DNA from: Lachnoclostridium sp. UBA1434
GTDB lineage: Bacteria > Bacillota > Clostridia > Lachnospirales > Lachnospiraceae
Direction of reading: 5' to 3'
Assembly (NCBI GenBank): GCA_002329645.1
Contig: DCTS01000083.1
Location: forward strand, 71,041 to 77,392
DNA: 6,352 bases
Shown: positions 6,029 through 6,352 of the stretch, one piece after another
How positions within the stretch are numbered: position 1 is the stretch's first letter
Layout: each line of letters opens with the position of its first letter
Made by a program: the position numbers and the translations under genes
Notes under the pieces: model-generated
The model's database searches: none
Told to the model about the DNA's origin: nothing
The model's input: only the letters and a program-made list of their open reading frames with translations

Positions 6029-6314
6029 AAGACAATGTTTTGACATTGGATCTCAGGACTTAAGGAATTGAGTCTTGAGATCTGGTATCGAAAGATATTG
6101 GAACTGCACCTTGAAAACTGAACAATATAACTCAAAGCAAAAGCAAGGCAACAGAGAGGCGCAGCCGAAAGGCTGCGAAAGTTTTGTGCAATTGTGGAAA
6201 GCGCGTGCAGCGATGCATGCGAAGGGTAACAATTACAATTTAAGCTGAAATCTCGTAAAGCCTGCATAATTCTTAAGAGAACCAAGGGCCCGGATCATGC
6301 GATCCGGGAGAAGA
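6029..6314 (+). other. Internal transcribed spacer between tRNA-Ile and 23S rRNA
   Basis: This 286-nt stretch has no gene. It contains the conserved pre-23S block GAACTGCACCTTGAAAACTG (6101-6120), familiar from Bacillota rRNA spacers, and five hairpins. They are CAATGT/ACATTG (6033-6048), a 15-bp stem with loop GGAA (6049-6082), CGCAGCC/GGCTGCG with loop GAAA (6160-6177), CGCGTGCA/TGCATGCG with loop GCGA (6202-6221), and CCCGGATC/GATCCGGG with loop ATGC (6289-6308) just before the 23S start. These are probably folding and processing elements of the precursor RNA. None is followed by a T-run, so none looks like a terminator. Confidence 0.85.
6049..6082 (+). repeat. 15-bp spacer hairpin with GGAA tetraloop
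   Basis: The arms GATCTCAGGACTTAA (6049-6063) and TTGAGTCTTGAGATC (6068-6082) pair along their full length with two G-U wobbles, closing a GNRA-type GGAA loop. A long continuous RNA duplex in an rRNA spacer is a plausible RNase III substrate. That role is inferred. Confidence 0.8.
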
Positions 6315-6352
6315 GGTCAAGCTAAGAAGAGCGCAAGGGGAATGCCTTGGCA
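6315..6352 (+). rRNA. rrl: 23S ribosomal RNA, first 38 nt (runs off the right edge)
   Basis: GGTCAAGCTAAGAAGAGCGC followed by the universal ATGCCTTGGCA at 6342-6352 is the 5' end of bacterial 23S rRNA. The exact mature 5' end is placed at the GGTCAAG by comparison with known 23S starts and may be off by one to three bases. It is transcribed in the same direction as the two tRNAs. Confidence 0.95.

Noticed and set aside
6040..6073. Second promoter in the spacer (TTGACA at 6040-6045)
   Set aside because: No -10-like sequence follows at 16-18 bases. The hexamer is part of the small CAATGT/ACATTG hairpin and the start of the long stem.
5971..6285. Minus-strand open frame of 104 codons across tRNA-Ile and the spacer
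   Set aside because: It is antisense to tRNA-Ile and the rRNA spacer. Its ending, PEWARTTDLTIISRTL, is a well-known false protein translated from tRNA sequence.
6289..6308. Intrinsic terminator (GC-rich 8-bp hairpin)
   Set aside because: It is followed by GAGAAGAGG and the 23S start rather than a T-run, so termination there is unlikely.

Overview
The window looks like chromosomal DNA of a low-to-mid GC anaerobic Bacillota, most probably class Clostridia and perhaps Lachnospiraceae. This rests on codon use rich in AGG, ATA and CTT, strong AAGGAGG-type ribosome binding sites, a sodium-pump decarboxylase beta subunit, and the style of the tRNA-Ala/tRNA-Ile/23S segment. The family-level assignment is inference.

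Layout. (1) Positions 1-945, minus strand: the N-terminal part of a sugar-isomerase-like protein (L-fucose/L-arabinose isomerase type, running off the left edge), 18 bp downstream of an M24 (creatinase / Xaa-Pro peptidase fold) gene that has lost its 5' half. (2) About 937-947: an abrupt junction where the M24 fragment meets the 3' half of a dTDP-glucose 4,6-dehydratase gene (rmlB) on the plus strand. Both genes are missing their N-terminal halves exactly here. (3) 1467-4955, plus strand: three apparently intact genes. They encode a MerR regulator fused to a SAM-dependent methyltransferase with its own sigma-A-type promoter, an aminoglycoside-phosphotransferase-fold small-molecule kinase, and a eukaryote-like UDPGP-family nucleotidyltransferase. 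(4) 4956-5807: a second junction. The membrane beta subunit of a biotin-dependent Na+-pumping decarboxylase begins in the middle of its fold, 15 bp after the UDPGP stop codon, in the same frame and without a ribosome binding site. (5) 5822-6352: a near-consensus extended -10 promoter, tRNA-Ala(UGC), tRNA-Ile(GAU), a structured 286-nt spacer and the first 38 nt of 23S rRNA. No 16S rRNA gene precedes the tRNAs.

How it fits together. The rmlB remnant and the UDPGP gene suggest nucleotide-sugar and surface-glycan metabolism, and the isomerase/M24 pair suggests a small catabolic operon. The three 5'-truncated genes can be explained by one event: the 5' ends of two divergent genes (M24 leftwards, decarboxylase beta rightwards) replaced by a block that starts inside rmlB and ends at the UDPGP stop codon. 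Two assembly joins would give the same picture and must be excluded first. The observation most worth following is the 16S-less tRNA-Ala/tRNA-Ile/23S unit with its own strong promoter, which would be an unlinked rRNA arrangement if the assembly is correct. I did not find a convincing new defence, mobile or CRISPR-type system.
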